From Panulirus ornatus (lineage: Eukaryota; Arthropoda; Malacostraca; Decapoda; Palinuridae): a stretch of 64,000 nucleotides of DNA. A program made the translations under genes and the position numbers. The stretch spans positions 19,367,429 through 19,431,428 of the forward strand of contig NC_092279.1 in NCBI RefSeq assembly GCF_036320965.1. Reading direction: 5' to 3'. Below, piece after piece: positions 1-12,032 of this stretch. The first letter of the stretch is position 1; the number at the start of each line of letters is the position of its first letter. The notes under the pieces were generated by a model. It had not been told where the DNA came from, searched no databases, and was given only the letters and a program-made list of their open reading frames with translations.

Positions 1-231
1 CGATGGCAACTGACACAAACATACTTATCTTCGCCCTCGCGAACACTAGCAGCCTCTCTTTCCCCAACACGCACTCCTCAGTGCACCCAACACCTTTGCC
101 TTCCTCCTCCTCCTCCTCACCCACATTATGCTTTACTTCACCTACCACGGTTCCAACCGCTGCCTCGTACAGCTCCCAGGTATATAAGAGCGACCCACTC
201 GCTCCCTCCCCCTGGGTTCTCTTCATTCCCA

Positions 232-233
<2 letters not shown>

Positions 234-293
<60 letters not shown>
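234..293. repeat. (CA)n microsatellite
   Basis: An uninterrupted dinucleotide run of about 30 units. The open frame through it reads as a Thr-His polymer and is not evidence of a gene. Confidence 0.97.
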
Positions 294-294
<1 letters not shown>

Positions 295-410
295 GGCCAA
301 ATGTGTGTATCTCTCTCTTACTAAACTTTATTACCTTATTTTCATGCAGGTTAGCCCTCAACATCCTCCTCTCCCGCACACTCTCCTGAATTAACAAAAC
401 ACCTCATGTG

Positions 411-772
<362 letters not shown>

Positions 773-842
<70 letters not shown>
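773..842. repeat. (AT)n microsatellite
   Basis: About 35 AT units separate two direct copies of the SINE-like module. The run follows the A-rich 3' end of copy 1, so it may have grown from an element tail (inference). Confidence 0.97.
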
Positions 843-845
<3 letters not shown>

Positions 846-1086
846 CCCTGGGGATAGGGGATTAAGAATACTTCCCACGTATTCCCTGCGTGTCGTAGAA
901 GGCGACTAAAAGGGGAGGGAGCGGGGGGCTGGAAATCCTCCCCTCTCTCTCTCTTTTTTTTTTTTCCAAAAGAAGGAACAGAGGGGGGCCAGGTGAGGAT
1001 ATTCTACAAAGGCCCAGTCCTCTGTTCTTAACGCTACCTCGCTAATGCGGGAAATGGCGAATAGTTTAAAAGTAAAAAAAAAAATA
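842..1086 (+). mobile_element. SINE-like repeat with 3' hairpin, copy 2
   Basis: A direct repeat of the 541-772 module with a slightly longer 5' end that includes ATCCCTGGGGATAGGGGA. It ends in CGCTACCTCGCTAATGCGGG, then AAATGGCGAATAG, then an A-rich tail. The hairpin has an outer CGCT/GGCG arm and an inner CC-CG/CG-GG arm. The A-rich 3' end is typical of elements copied by LINE machinery (family knowledge). Confidence 0.77.
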
Positions 1087-1664
1087 TATAACAACGTCAT
1101 CAACCAGTATAAAGAGGATACAGTTCACTTTACCAACTTGGGGCTAACCTTTCAACCAGCAAGTTCTATTAACTGGGTACAAAAGGACAGCAAAATGGAG
1201 AGCCGGAGGCCCCGTAGTTCCGTAGACCATTAATAACAATATGCCTTAATTAACAGCCCGTCATTTCCGGGTAGTTCAGAGGAGGGGTACAGTGCTCGCT
1301 CCACGGGGGGAGGGGCTTCGTTCTAACACGAACCTTCCACATTCTGACGCAAATCATGACACGCCCAGTTGCAAGAGTCGGCGGGGGTCTGTCTTGCTCG
1401 CTTCCTTACCTACCTGCCTGACGCCTCCGCCCGCGCGCCCCCCTGGCTGGTAATGATGGGAGGAGGAGGAGGAGGAGCAGCAGGAGGAAGAGGGAGGGGA
1501 AAAAAACACACACACAGGCAAATGATAATGAGTTTCATCAGACGTCCCCGTGGGATCCGCCGTTTCTCAAACGACTACCAGTGACAGCCATTCTCTTATC
1601 GTTTCCTTCCATCCGTTAATCACTGAGATGCTGGAGGGGTCTGCCTGTGCCCTTACAAGACCAG
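1087..1664. other. Unassigned sequence with a short GGA tract
   Basis: No coding or repeat homology recognised. It contains a GGA-rich stretch at about 1457-1500 and a short CA run. The open frames here are under 72 codons and have no recognisable motif. Confidence 0.5.
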
Positions 1665-2190
1665 ACGCTTGACCCAACAGTACGATTAATCAATAATTTC
1701 CATCCCTGACCCAACAGATAACCCAGCGATACGATTACTCCATCAATTTCCTACTCACCAGTACAATCAATCAATAATTTCCAACTCTGACTCAACAGAT
1801 AACCCAGCGATACGATTACTCCATCAATTTCCCACTTGGACTGTGGAAATAACCTAGCGATATGATTACTCATTAATTTCCCAATAGAAATTGGGAGATA
1901 ACCCAGCGAAGTGACTAATCATTAATTTCCCACTAGGACTGAGCAGATAACCCAGCGATGGGAATTCGTCATTAATCTTTCCACTAGGAGAGAGGAGATA
2001 ACCTGGCGATATGACTGATCAATCTACTTCCTAACAGAACCGAAGGGGTAACCTCCCCTAGCGACACGATTACTCAACTATTTCCCCCACTAGAAATGAA
2101 CCGATAGCCCAGCGATAATCTCTCTCATCAATCCAACCTCGGAGACTGAACAGGTAAGCCAAGCGCTTACAATCGATCATCAGTTTCCCA
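1665..2190. repeat. Decayed ~50-bp minisatellite
   Basis: About eight to ten diverged units share GATAACCCAGCGATACGATT followed by an ACTC(A)TTAATTTCCCAC-like segment. Copies begin near 1718, 1796, 1847, 1896, 1946, 1998 and 2103. Divergence is high, so the array is old compared with the nearly uniform array at 2290. Confidence 0.8.
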
Positions 2191-2289
2191 AAGAGGATTA
2201 CAAACGATCAGAGATTATACCAAAGGTCACATCGTGACCTGCAGGAAGACACAGACACTTCCTTAAAAGGTTTAACGTCAATCGCAAGA

Positions 2290-2812
2290 CTAATGATAAA
2301 AAAGATTCAAGACTGACAAGTGATAAAAAAAAAAGACTCAAGACTGACAAGGAATAAAAAAAAAAAGATTCAAGACTGACAAGGGATAAAAAAAAGGACT
2401 CAAGACTGACAAGGGATAAAAAAAAAAGACTCATGACTGACAAGGAATAAAAAAAAAAGATTCAAGACTGACAAGGGATAAAAAAAAAAGACTCAAGACT
2501 GACAAGGAATAAAAAAAAAAGATTCAAGACTGACAAGGGATAAAAAAAAAGACTCAAGACTGACAAGGAATAAAAAAAAAAGATTCAAGACTGACAAGGA
2601 ATAAAAAAAAAAGATTCAAGACTGACAAGGAATAAAAAAAAAAGATTCAAGACTGACAAGGGATAAAAAAAAGACTCAAGACCGACAAGGGATAAAAAAA
2701 AGACTCAAGACTGACAAGGGATAAAAAAAAAGACTCAAGACTGACAAGGGATAAAAAAAAAAGACTCAAGACTGACAAGGGATAAAAAAAAAAGGAAAAA
2801 AAAAAGATTCTC
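2290..2812. repeat. ~31-bp A-rich minisatellite, about 17 units
   Basis: The unit is AGACTCAAGACTGACAAGGG followed by ATAAAAAAAA. Units alternate between GACTCAAG and GATTCAAG and between AAGGGATA and AAGGAATA, with A-run length varying from 6 to 10. The array ends in a longer A-rich stretch. There are no unique spacers between units, so this is not a CRISPR array. Confidence 0.95.
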
Positions 2813-3193
2813 ATTTTCGTCCATAAAGTCGAGAGTCATAAAACAAAAAAATTAAGGAAATATATCAAAATAATTTTTTTTTTTTGCCCTGGTATAACCT
2901 TAGGAAAATACATCTAATCTATTCTTCCCGAGACATAAATGAAATCCTCGTTGTATCACTGTATCACCGCTGCATAAAAATACAGCACACATCTGCGACT
3001 GCTGCATAGAATGAAGTGCCTACTCTATCCATACAGCAAGAATTTAACATCTGCTGTATCACTGTGCTGTAAATGAAGACCATTTTACAACGGGTGAGCG
3101 CATATGTTACACCAACAATTCAACCAATGCACCAAAAAAAAAAAAAAAATTAGGATAAAAGCATTCTCTTTCCTTTTTTTTTTTGTCCGTTAG

Positions 3194-3196
<3 letters not shown>
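2813..3196. other. Unassigned AT-rich sequence
   Basis: AT-rich with several A and T runs. A weak internal repetition of CTGCTGTATCACTG-like words occurs at about 2957-3072. No coding frame. Confidence 0.5.

Positions 3197-3281
<85 letters not shown>
3197..3281. repeat. (GA)n microsatellite
   Basis: About 42 GA units with no interruption, entered from ATACAGAGAG. Confidence 0.98.
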
Positions 3282-3284
<3 letters not shown>

Positions 3285-4364
3285 ATCCGTTTGAATCCGG
3301 TGGTTTTAAATGTCAGGCGTCTTTACCGGGCAACCGAACCGATCACTTCTTTTTACGAGCACAAAAAAAAAAAAAAATAAAACAAACCGGCGGCTCTTTT
3401 CTTCTTCGCTCCGGCTGACTATATATTCCATCACATCCCACCGCGCTGCAACTGCCTGGGGTCTTTGTCGTATGTGGCTCTGGGCGTCTGGCAGCCCAGA
3501 CCGTGAGAAGGAGTAGAACAGACGACAGACGGCGCTGCCCTGCGGTGCTGCCGGTGTGACAACGGTACGACGTCGCTTCAGTGACGCGTTACCGCATCTT
3601 ACGTGGCTGAGATCCGGTACGAGATTACAACGACGTGTGGAGTAAGGCGACGGCACCGCCAGACCCAGACGACCTTCGCTGCCAAAGGCTGTGGTCGCGG
3701 GAAGAACTCGTACTCAAGACCAGGCCTTAAACCGGAGGAAAAAGGAGTGGTCACTTGGCGTTTACCGGGCGTAGACTTCGGCGATGTCTTCTACCCTCCA
3801 CAGCTCGGCCAGGGTCCAGGCTACCGAGTTCGTTGTCGTTAGCCGACAGAGGAGTTGGACACCGCTGCCCGGGGGCCTTGCCTATAGCTGGTCTGGTACA
3901 CTTTGGAAAACACTCGTCCATGGCCCTCTTGAATTTCCCCCCCGCCACCACCGTGTACCCCACACAGTGTTACTGATGAGTCCCGGGCGATGTGCTGGTG
4001 AAGAAGAGTCTTGTGCCCTCTGATGTTTGCGCTTATCGTGCCTTTTGATTCTGATTTTGGGGATAATATCTTACAGAGTCTTCCATCACTCTCGTGCCAA
4101 TTGGGACCAAAAGAACAAATAAAAGAAAATAAGAAAATAAAAGGGTAAAGGCAAAGGGTACGAAAAAAGAAGGATAGGTGTATGGTGTACGTAACACGTC
4201 TAAAAAGGTGTATGGGCAAAGGGTTAAAGGGGGTAAAAGGAGATGTGTTAACGCTGCATATCCCTTCACGTATAAAGATTTTTTTTTCTAGTCATGATCA
4301 GAAAAAAAAATATCACTTCCAGCAGTTACCTGATGAAGTAACTGAGGAAAAAAAAAGGTAAAAC
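3282..4364. other. Unassigned, fairly GC-rich sequence
   Basis: Several overlapping open frames of 60-126 codons occur on both strands at 3306-4219, as expected when GC content is high and stops are rare. None shows a recognisable domain, a consistent frame or a splice context. A long A-rich tract lies at 4110-4180. Confidence 0.4.
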
Positions 4365-4705
4365 GTGACTGACCTCCTTAATGAACAAGGAGCTCAACCC
4401 AATCTGGGGCTCTGAACCCTCCTCAAAACCCTGACCGGACGAACCACCTAGAGGGGGGACGAAGGGCTCTACTCGAACTGGGCTCTAAACCCTCTCCGAC
4501 GTCCCAACCTGACTGATCTCCGGGGACGAGAAACTCCACACACACACATACACACTGGATTCTGAACCCTCTCCACAATGCGAACCCGACGAGGCCTCCT
4601 GGAGGAGCGAAAGGACGGTGGTTCTTCATCAGCTGGGCTCTACACTCCACCTGACTGCACCTGATGGACAAATAAACTCGTGTCGACACTCTCTGCTGGA
4701 AACCG
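4365..4705. repeat. Decayed ~95-bp tandem repeat
   Basis: Three to four diverged units share words such as CTGGGCTCTGAACCCTC, GACCTCCT and GAGGAGCGAAGG, at roughly 4370, 4465, 4550 and 4640. A short CA run interrupts the third. Unit boundaries are approximate. Confidence 0.6.
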
Positions 4706-6464
4706 GTTTGCAGTCAAGCTCCGTCTGAGCCAGATCCTCCACACGTTACGTACACACGTCTCTCTGACTTGGAACCGGCCATGAACACTATTTGGAGACA
4801 CCTGTAAATTACCTCCCCCCCCCCCCCCACCAAACCTCCTGACATTTCACGACCTCATCTTCTCGGGCGCCGTGAAGTAACATGGACTTAAAAAACGTCA
4901 GGGGGAGCCTTCCCACAAACAAGTCCTGAAATTCGTTTTAAACACAATGTTCGTCATTGGGGAAGGACCGCGGCAAAGAATATGGGCCACAAGCGGCCAC
5001 ACGTCCTCACCGTCCACCACTTCCTGGACAACAAGGGAACTAGTGCCTCCACACTCCTCTCTCTCAGCTGTCACAGGAACCACCAAGGATGCCACAGGAT
5101 TTCCGTGATCAGTTCCTCCCCCTCCCCCTTTCCTTCCTTCCTTCCTGTAAAGCTGGCTGGCTCTTGTGTTAGGGGGCTGCTGCAACATGACTCAATGTCC
5201 GGCGAGACATGTCTGCAGCTTTTACCACATAACAGACTGCACGTCACAAATGGCTTGTGTCACGCAATCCTGCTCTCTGGAGGAACATCTTCGTCAGAAG
5301 TGAAACACGAAGACTTCTGCTACGTGAGAGATGTATACACACATTTGGCTTTGCAACAAATGTAGTTCAGTTAGACAGACAAATGCCTCCCTATCTCTTA
5401 TCTGCAATATATGTCCGAGGGCGATACATCAAGCAGGAGAAAATAATGCCTGAAACTTTACAACTAGATAAATCTGGAGACTTGCTTTTACCCCCCCATG
5501 TGTCAATGGTGTACCACCCTCCCGTGTCCCCACTGTCTCGTGCCATCATCCAATTCCCCATGGGCGGCCCTTGCACTTCCATGCCGGGTGGACTGGCTAT
5601 TGTTCAGCACTCGGTCGATTTCATCAGTGAGGAACGGACGACGATGCCCCGGTGCTACACTCTGGTTGTGTTGGGGCGGGTTGGTACACTCGACCACCTC
5701 CTGTCCATTACCACCGGTGGCCGCCCGCCAGCTCCCACAAGGCGCACACTTGTGTGGAGGTTTATGGCCTCGCGAGGTAACTCAGACCTCGACCGGAGAG
5801 ACATACTCTCTTGATCTACTCCTTCTTACCACGGGCGATCATAATGACCAGCTGGAGGAGGAAGATGTGTGTCATCTCCACATCCCTCCGTCCCTCACAC
5901 TTTGCAAGACGCCATTCAGGAGGAGCGGTGGTAGGCTTGGGACATTCCCTCATGCTCGTGGGGGGGGTGGGGGGGGCGACTGGATCTTGCCATGCACGAC
6001 GGGTCATGCTTGCCACTCCCACACATACGCAATGCCCACCAACCCACCATTCCACTGGTGGGTCGGCTGCACAGCCACCGACGTGCGCTGACACCTCGCT
6101 AAATCGCTCACCATCTTGTGGAGAACGACTCCCTAGACAAATACTTCCTCGCAGGCCGTATTATAGTGTCCTTATGACTTGTCCTGCCACTGCACCTCCC
6201 CAGTCCATCAACGGATGACCTGTTAAACGGCGTTCAGACTTTTTATACTTCCCACCCAACTCCCCCCACCCACCCCAATACCCACACCATCCCCCCCAAA
6301 AAAAGTCCTCTGGAGTTCCCAGCCATTCAAAAAGGTCACGACACAGGCAAACACTGTCAACTATGGCCTAAAGGTCGGCCATCAACCCGCTGCCATCACG
6401 CTATTGGGTGTGAGATTATTTTTACGGTCGCCAACTCGTTCCTAAAGTTTGGTCATCAAATACT
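4706..6464. other. Unassigned unique sequence with non-diagnostic open frames
   Basis: This is one of the longer stretches without obvious repeats. Two overlapping plus-strand frames, 5257-5814 (185 codons) and 5498-6091 (197 codons), are open together, and minus-strand frames also overlap them, which fits low stop density in C-rich DNA. I recognise no domain in any of them. Poly-C/G patches occur at 4817-4828 and 5960-5976. Confidence 0.35.
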
Positions 6465-6465
6465 C

Positions 6466-6477
6466 CACCCACACACA

Positions 6478-6516
<39 letters not shown>
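6466..6516. repeat. (CA)n microsatellite
   Basis: About 24 CA units with one ATAC interruption. Confidence 0.95.
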
Positions 6517-6575
6517 CACGTACAGGAACGAGTGGAGGACCGCCACTCCTCGGCCTACGTCATCAGCTGGGAATA

Positions 6576-6578
<3 letters not shown>

Positions 6579-6613
<35 letters not shown>

Positions 6614-6620
6614 TGTGTAC
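6579..6620. repeat. (GA)n-(GT)n short microsatellite
   Basis: About 16 GA units run into a short GT run. Confidence 0.9.
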
Positions 6621-7377
6621 GGGAGGGCCATGCCTGCCTATCTCTCCCGAAACGTCTCGCCTCCTGCAGGAGAAACAGCCAAAGACGACCGTGGCGAAGA
6701 CGACGGCGATGAGTCGATTCATCAGAGAGATTGTGTCTACTTGTTCACGACGGTACGACCCTTTTAGGTGTGAGGGGCCCTGTGGCCACTCCTGTGACCT
6801 GACCCTTCATCAATCAATCTCCTCATAGCTCCTATCACATTTAGGGAGTCCCTAAAATCCGTTCCTGGGGCCCCTAACGGGTGCGGGGGAGGTCTATACA
6901 GCACAGGCCCCGGGGGCAAGCAACCATCCATCCACCCATCCCTGCAAACCCTTAACTATCGAACGATCGTCTCTCGGGCTGGAACAGCCAGGCTGCGAAC
7001 CACTTACCCCCCTCTCTCTCATCGTTAAACGGGAGTAACTGGTAATATCCGGGCGCTGGCCTCCTGTGTGACTGGCGATGACGGCCGCCACTCACCACTT
7101 GATTGGTCACGATTGAATGTATTCTGATTTGAGTACTATGACGTACTCAACGGACGGGGGAAATGGCCAATCAGGCGCCACGATCTCTTGTTGTGTCACC
7201 ACACAATAGTGCCCGGATGTGGCTCCCATGTTCTATGAGTGTCTCCTTCATTCTCCTTCCTTCAATCTTTGCTGCTCTCTACCTTTCTTTCCTTCCTTCT
7301 CTTCCTCTTTCCTCTATTCCTAATCTGATCATCTTTATTTAACCAATCCTTGGATATCTACTATCTTAACTGGACAC
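6621..7377. other. Unassigned sequence
   Basis: No gene, RNA or element recognised. A pyrimidine-rich stretch lies at 7230-7325. Confidence 0.45.
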
Positions 7378-7550
7378 AAAGCGATGCAAAGCCCCCATCA
7401 AGCGATGGCCTCCACCAAGCGATGCAATGCCCCCATCAAGCGATGGCCTCCACCAAGCGATGCAATGCCCCAACAAGTATTACCCCCACCAAGCGATGCA
7501 ATGCCCTCCCACCCAACCACAACCAAGCGATACCCACCCTGTCAAGCCAT
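7378..7550. repeat. Short-period minisatellite around CAAGCGATG
   Basis: About eight units of roughly 18-20 bp share the core ACCAAGCGATGCAATGCCC or ATCAAGCGATGGCCTCC. The array becomes irregular towards 7550, where CAAGCGATACC and CAAGCCATAACACC appear. Confidence 0.85.
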
Positions 7551-8481
7551 AACACCCACCCCCAACCTCCCCAGCCCTTGACTATCTCCGCGTCACGCTC
7601 CCCAACGTAAATTGCCATCGGCCTAGTGATCCATTAAACTGGGATTTTTCGCAATCCGCACCTGCCAATACTGTGCACCATGACGCGTCGGCCGATAGAG
7701 GCACACGGCGATAGTGGCTGCCCGGGTGAAAATGCGAAGCCCCGAGAGCCCCAGGCTCGGGGTTGGAGCTCCACCCCACCGGCAGCATCCTGACGCAGGA
7801 CTACCATTCTGGCGTATATCATGGGGAAAAACGATGGAAGGGTCCTACATCCTTCACGCCTTCAGGAGTGGTTAAATACACTTGAAATGCGTTTAAATGC
7901 GAGGGTTAGGGGGGTTTAGAAGAGTATCGCAGAACTAAAAAATCTAGTTGCATCAAACGTTAAAAGGAACCTAAAAGTCTTTGAACCTAAAACTAATCTA
8001 AAGACTTTAAGGAACCTCGTTCGCCAGCGAGAGATCGGTTACTCCACCACAACTGGCCTGAGTGGCGTTTCACCTCCCAGCGTTCTTCTGGCGATGAGAA
8101 CCGCTGGTGACCCACCGGCGGGCGACGGCCTTAGAGGACTCCAAACACACACAGGCCATCTCTCTCCCACCTGACGCTGCTGCTGGGTGTGTCAAGCTCA
8201 TCGATGCAAGTGTACGACAACCATCTACCCGATGAGGACATCGGGGTCAAGATGTCTCCAGTACCCACAAGAGTATCTCTTCATTCCGATTTTCTTTTCC
8301 CCTTTTCTTCGTTTTCTACGTCCCGCACAAGCGAAGGTTTCCAATCCAATAAAGAGAAATATCACACGAGTCTTTTCTCCCTCCCTCTAACACGATGACC
8401 CACCAGCGCTGAAGATTAGGAGTTAATAACTTAATAACATCATCAAATCTACGGAAAAAGGGGGGAGGACATATCACCTCA
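7551..8481. other. Unassigned sequence
   Basis: Mostly unique with short open frames only. The 7930-8010 stretch contains short imperfect repeats of AACCTAAAA and CTAAAGACTTT words. No domain recognised. Confidence 0.45.
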
Positions 8482-8519
8482 ATGACACACACACACACAC
8501 ACACACACACACCCACACA
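8482..8519. repeat. (CA)n microsatellite
   Basis: About 18 CA units. Confidence 0.95.
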
Positions 8520-9334
8520 AAAATCCCAACCCTAATCTCATGTTCCATTTGCTGGTTGTCTGAGCTTGTGGCCATTTTCCAAAAACACTGAATTAGTTTT
8601 CGTCCTCTTTTATGTCGATTTCAATCTCCAGCCGATAAAAAAAAAAAAAAAATTTCCCAAAGGCCATGATCCGGACAGCGACCACCGGTTGGTCGGTGTT
8701 GCCCTACCGTCGCGGCACATGCGACGACACACGCCCTTCGACACGCCCTTACCTATGCAGCAGAGACGAAGTTCTTAACCTTTGCTGAAGGTTAATCCGA
8801 GGAAGGAGGTATGAAAAAGGACGCGTTTCTTACGACATCCCGAAATGTCGTACATTACGAATAGAAGGACAATACCTTGAAACGAGAAAGCGAGCGAACA
8901 CTCGAACGTTATCAGACACGTCCAAACTACCGAAACGCTGGATGAGGGGAGGACAGGTCGTTAATACCTGTAGTAGGCACTGGAGGAGAGGTCGTTCGAG
9001 ATATCTTTCACCCCCGCAAGAGCCAACCCTCTGCACACAGTTCAAATCGAGGGAAAAAAAAAAAGAAGGATCTTTTCCGATAATTCACATCTGCTGTAAG
9101 ACTCTGTCGGTAGCACTCGCGCCTCTCCAATTTGCTCTCGTAAATCAGCTACCTCAGCCCGTGCGTGCATCTTGCCACACCCCGTTCTCCTCCCTCTTCC
9201 TCCTCCTCCTCCAAGACTTAAGGTCGAGCAGGTACTTCACACGAGGCTAATGGTACTTTCTACACCACCACCACCACCCCACCAGCGGGTGAAGGAGGTC
9301 CTGGTGCAAGTGATCTTGAAGCCGTCGTCTCAGA

Positions 9335-9336
<2 letters not shown>
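8520..9336. other. Unassigned sequence
   Basis: No recognisable gene. It contains A runs at 8638-8652 and CTC/CAC-rich patches at 9185-9285. Confidence 0.45.

Positions 9337-9421
<85 letters not shown>
9337..9421. repeat. (CT)n microsatellite
   Basis: About 42 CT units. Confidence 0.98.
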
Positions 9422-9424
<3 letters not shown>

Positions 9425-10677
9425 ACCACGGGAGGACGATACAAAGACTATAATGTTTTCCTGGGGTTTCTTTAACTTGAGAACCCTTCAGCGTCCTTAG
9501 CAACCTTTTCTTTTTTTTTTTAGCTGGGGAGGGATGGAGAGTGTTGAAGGGGGGTGAGGGGGAGGTAGTGGTTCTACTTGACAACGTCGGGCAAAGGGAG
9601 GGAGGGGGGGGGAACAAAGCCTTATAATATGGCATGAGGAGGTTTTCCCACCTCCTCCTCCTCCTCCCCACAGTCTGCACCTGGGCTTACCGACCTTCTG
9701 GCACACACCCCGAGGCGCGTTTCATGTCTCACAGTCTTCTTGCCGATCACTGAGACATTCGGGGCGGATCTGTTCACGAAGCGGGCCACTTCTATAGGAT
9801 TTCAGGTGAACCCAGTCACCTCCCCTTCACCTGCGTGTTAGGTGAGAGTCCAGTTCGTGCAGCTTGAATGACGTCATTTCGGTCGCTCTCCTCTTCATGC
9901 ACTTTCAGAGCTGGATCAAAGACTTATCATCAGAAGGTCGCTATCATCCCCACATTACTAATAAACAGAGTCGAAAACTAATCCGTCTGGACGTCTTACA
10001 AGATCAAACCCAGTTTTTAGTTCTTCTTCGCGTCGCTAAAAGCGAACCACATTAAATGTCAGCGGTACTGGCGATGCTCCCTTTTTCTTTTTCTTTTTTT
10101 TTTGCCTCACAGCAACACAAAAGGTATATGAACCAGCGCACTATCGAGTTCTTGCCCCGACTGCATCGTCTAACTCGTTAAGACAGGCCTTAAATAACTT
10201 CTGTCCAGACAGATATGAATGACTCAAGAAACAAGCGACCTGGTTCTCTCTCCAAACGCTTCAAATACAGTCACTACAAACCCATTCCTACAGGACAGTT
10301 CCTCCACCCAAGTTTCCTCCAAGTTCCCCTCCCTGTTCTATATCTCGGCAATGTTCGCCACCCTTTCCGACGTGGCTGAAGCGAGCATAGGCCTGCGTCC
10401 TTACTCTGGAGCCTCGTCTCAAACTCTACTGCGTGTCGTATTATGCTCACATGATGACCCTGAGAGACCACCGCAGCCTGCTTCCCCGACGCACCCTCTG
10501 TACAGCCTAGCTAATTGGGTGGGGACGTTCTGTTGATGTTTGTCTTTTTGAGAGCTTTGGGAGTTGTCTATTCTGTGGTCCATCATGTTTATCTCTTTTT
10601 TTAAACGTGCAATGACTTGGTTCCTACGAGCAAGATCTTGAAGATCTTCAATCGACTCTCTTGAGTTTTTCAAGTTA
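9422..10677. other. Unassigned sequence before the 21-bp palindromic element
   Basis: Open frames up to 105 codons (10219-10536) are present without recognisable motifs or codon regularity. I see no repeat relationship to other parts of the window. Confidence 0.4.
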
Positions 10678-11145
10678 ACTCCTTGAGCACGACGATGCGA
10701 CCCTTGAGCACGACAGAACGGCCCTTGAGCACGACGGTACGATCCTTGAGCACGACGGGACGACCATTGAGCACGACGGTACGATTCTTGAGTACAACGG
10801 TACGATCCTTGAGTACGACGGTACAGCCCTTGGACACGACGATGTGACCCTTGAGCACGGAGGTCTATATCTTCTGACCTACCCCCTTAAGGGCTAGGCG
10901 AAAGGTTAGGCAATCATCCCCAAGGATCGCACATACCGTGTGCTCAAGGGTCGTACCGTCGTGCTCAATGGTCGTCCCGTCGTGCTCAAGGGTGGTACTG
11001 TCGTGCTCAAGGGCCGCACCATCGTGTTCAAGGGCCGTGTAACGTCGTGCTCAAGGGCCGTGCCGTTGTGCTCAAGGGCCGTGCCGTTGTGCTCAAGGGT
11101 CGTGTACTGTCGTGTTCAAGGGCCGTACCGTCGTGTTCATGATAG
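10678..11145. mobile_element. Palindromic 21-bp repeat element (foldback-like), copy A
   Basis: The left arm (10678-10860) holds about nine units in minus orientation, read on the plus strand as CCTTGAGCACGACGGTACGA. The right arm (10935-11140) holds about ten units in plus orientation, read as CGTACCGTCGTGCTCAAGGG. The ~70-bp core between them contains CCCTTAAGGG and AATCATCC. This is the most symmetric copy in the window. Foldback transposons are known for long inverted repeats built from short tandem units, and this matches that design, but no transposase is present and no target-site duplication could be confirmed by eye. A palindromic satellite is the alternative. Confidence 0.7.
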
Positions 11146-11277
11146 ACCCTCCTGAGAATGACCCGGTCGGAGCTGGAGGGTGGTGAGTGAGGCTGCTCAT
11201 AAAGCATTATCTACCGCCCGCTCACAACCCACATCACCATAAGATTCCCCACTCCCGATATGAGGCTGTGAATTGCA

Positions 11278-11506
11278 TGAGTATAATGACTTCATCCCTG
11301 GAGTATAATGACTTCATCCCTGGAGTATGATGACTTCATCCCTGGAGTATAATGACTTCATCCCTGGAGTATGATGACTTCATCCCTGGAGTATAATGAC
11401 TTCATCCCTGGAGTATGATGACTTCATCCCTGGAGTATGATGACTTCATCCCTGGAGTATGATGACTTCATCCTTGAAGTATAAAGACTTCATCCCCTTA
11501 AGTACG
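11278..11506. repeat. 22-bp minisatellite, about 10 units
   Basis: The unit is GAGTATAATGACTTCATCCCTG (written here in two parts: GAGTATAATGACTTC and ATCCCTG). Units alternate between ATAATG and ATGATG, and the last two units are diverged. It begins 130 bp after the palindromic element. Confidence 0.95.
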
Positions 11507-11846
11507 ATAGACGTCCATATCTAAAAAAAAAAAAAAGTCCTCGATAAAGATATATAGGAACAATTCGACTGTTTCTATTTGCATTATCCATCTTAAATTA
11601 TTCTTTCTTTTTTCTTCTTCTTTGGATCCGCCAGACATCATCACTTCAGTTTTCCTTCTGTCTTTCGAAAGCCGTTGGTTTTGAGTCCATCATTACTCAG
11701 TGATGAGTATCTTATACTCACGTGAGAGGGGTTCTCGTGGGGAGGGAGGAGAGGGGGAGGAATATGTGCGGTGAGCCACTGCTGTTCATGTGGAGCTCAA
11801 CAGCCCACAAAGTGATTACTCGTAAGACCAAAAGAATAACGTCTAC

Positions 11847-11850
<4 letters not shown>

Positions 11851-11939
<89 letters not shown>

Positions 11940-11944
11940 GGGGG

Positions 11945-12029
<85 letters not shown>
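11851..12029. repeat. Compound (GA)n-(G)n-(GA)n tract
   Basis: About 39 GA units, then about 19 G, then about 41 GA units make a ~180-bp pure purine strand. It is the longest homopurine tract in the window. Long mirror-symmetric purine tracts can form triplex DNA (known biophysics). Assembly length may be unreliable here. Confidence 0.97.

Positions 12030-12032
<3 letters not shown>

Noticed and set aside
180..190. TATATAAGAG as a possible TATA box
   Set aside because: No gene follows, and such words are expected by chance in AT-rich DNA.
2290..2812. CRISPR-like look of a regular ~31-bp array
   Set aside because: Units follow each other directly with no unique spacers, and the surroundings are eukaryotic. 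It is a minisatellite.
3973..3995. CTGATGA followed by a GTCC/GGGC stem, hammerhead-like
   Set aside because: The second core is GATG rather than GAAA and no pairable stem I or cleavage site is seen. Likely chance.
4330..4352. GTTAC-CTGATGA-AGTAAC, inverted repeat around a CTGATGA word
   Set aside because: No GAAA core at the expected distance after a stem II, so it does not fit a hammerhead. Possibly a chance hairpin.
5257..6091. Two overlapping open frames of 185 and 197 codons without low complexity
   Set aside because: Both phases and the opposite strand are open together in C-rich DNA. Neither has a recognisable domain or splice context, so there is not enough support for a gene call.
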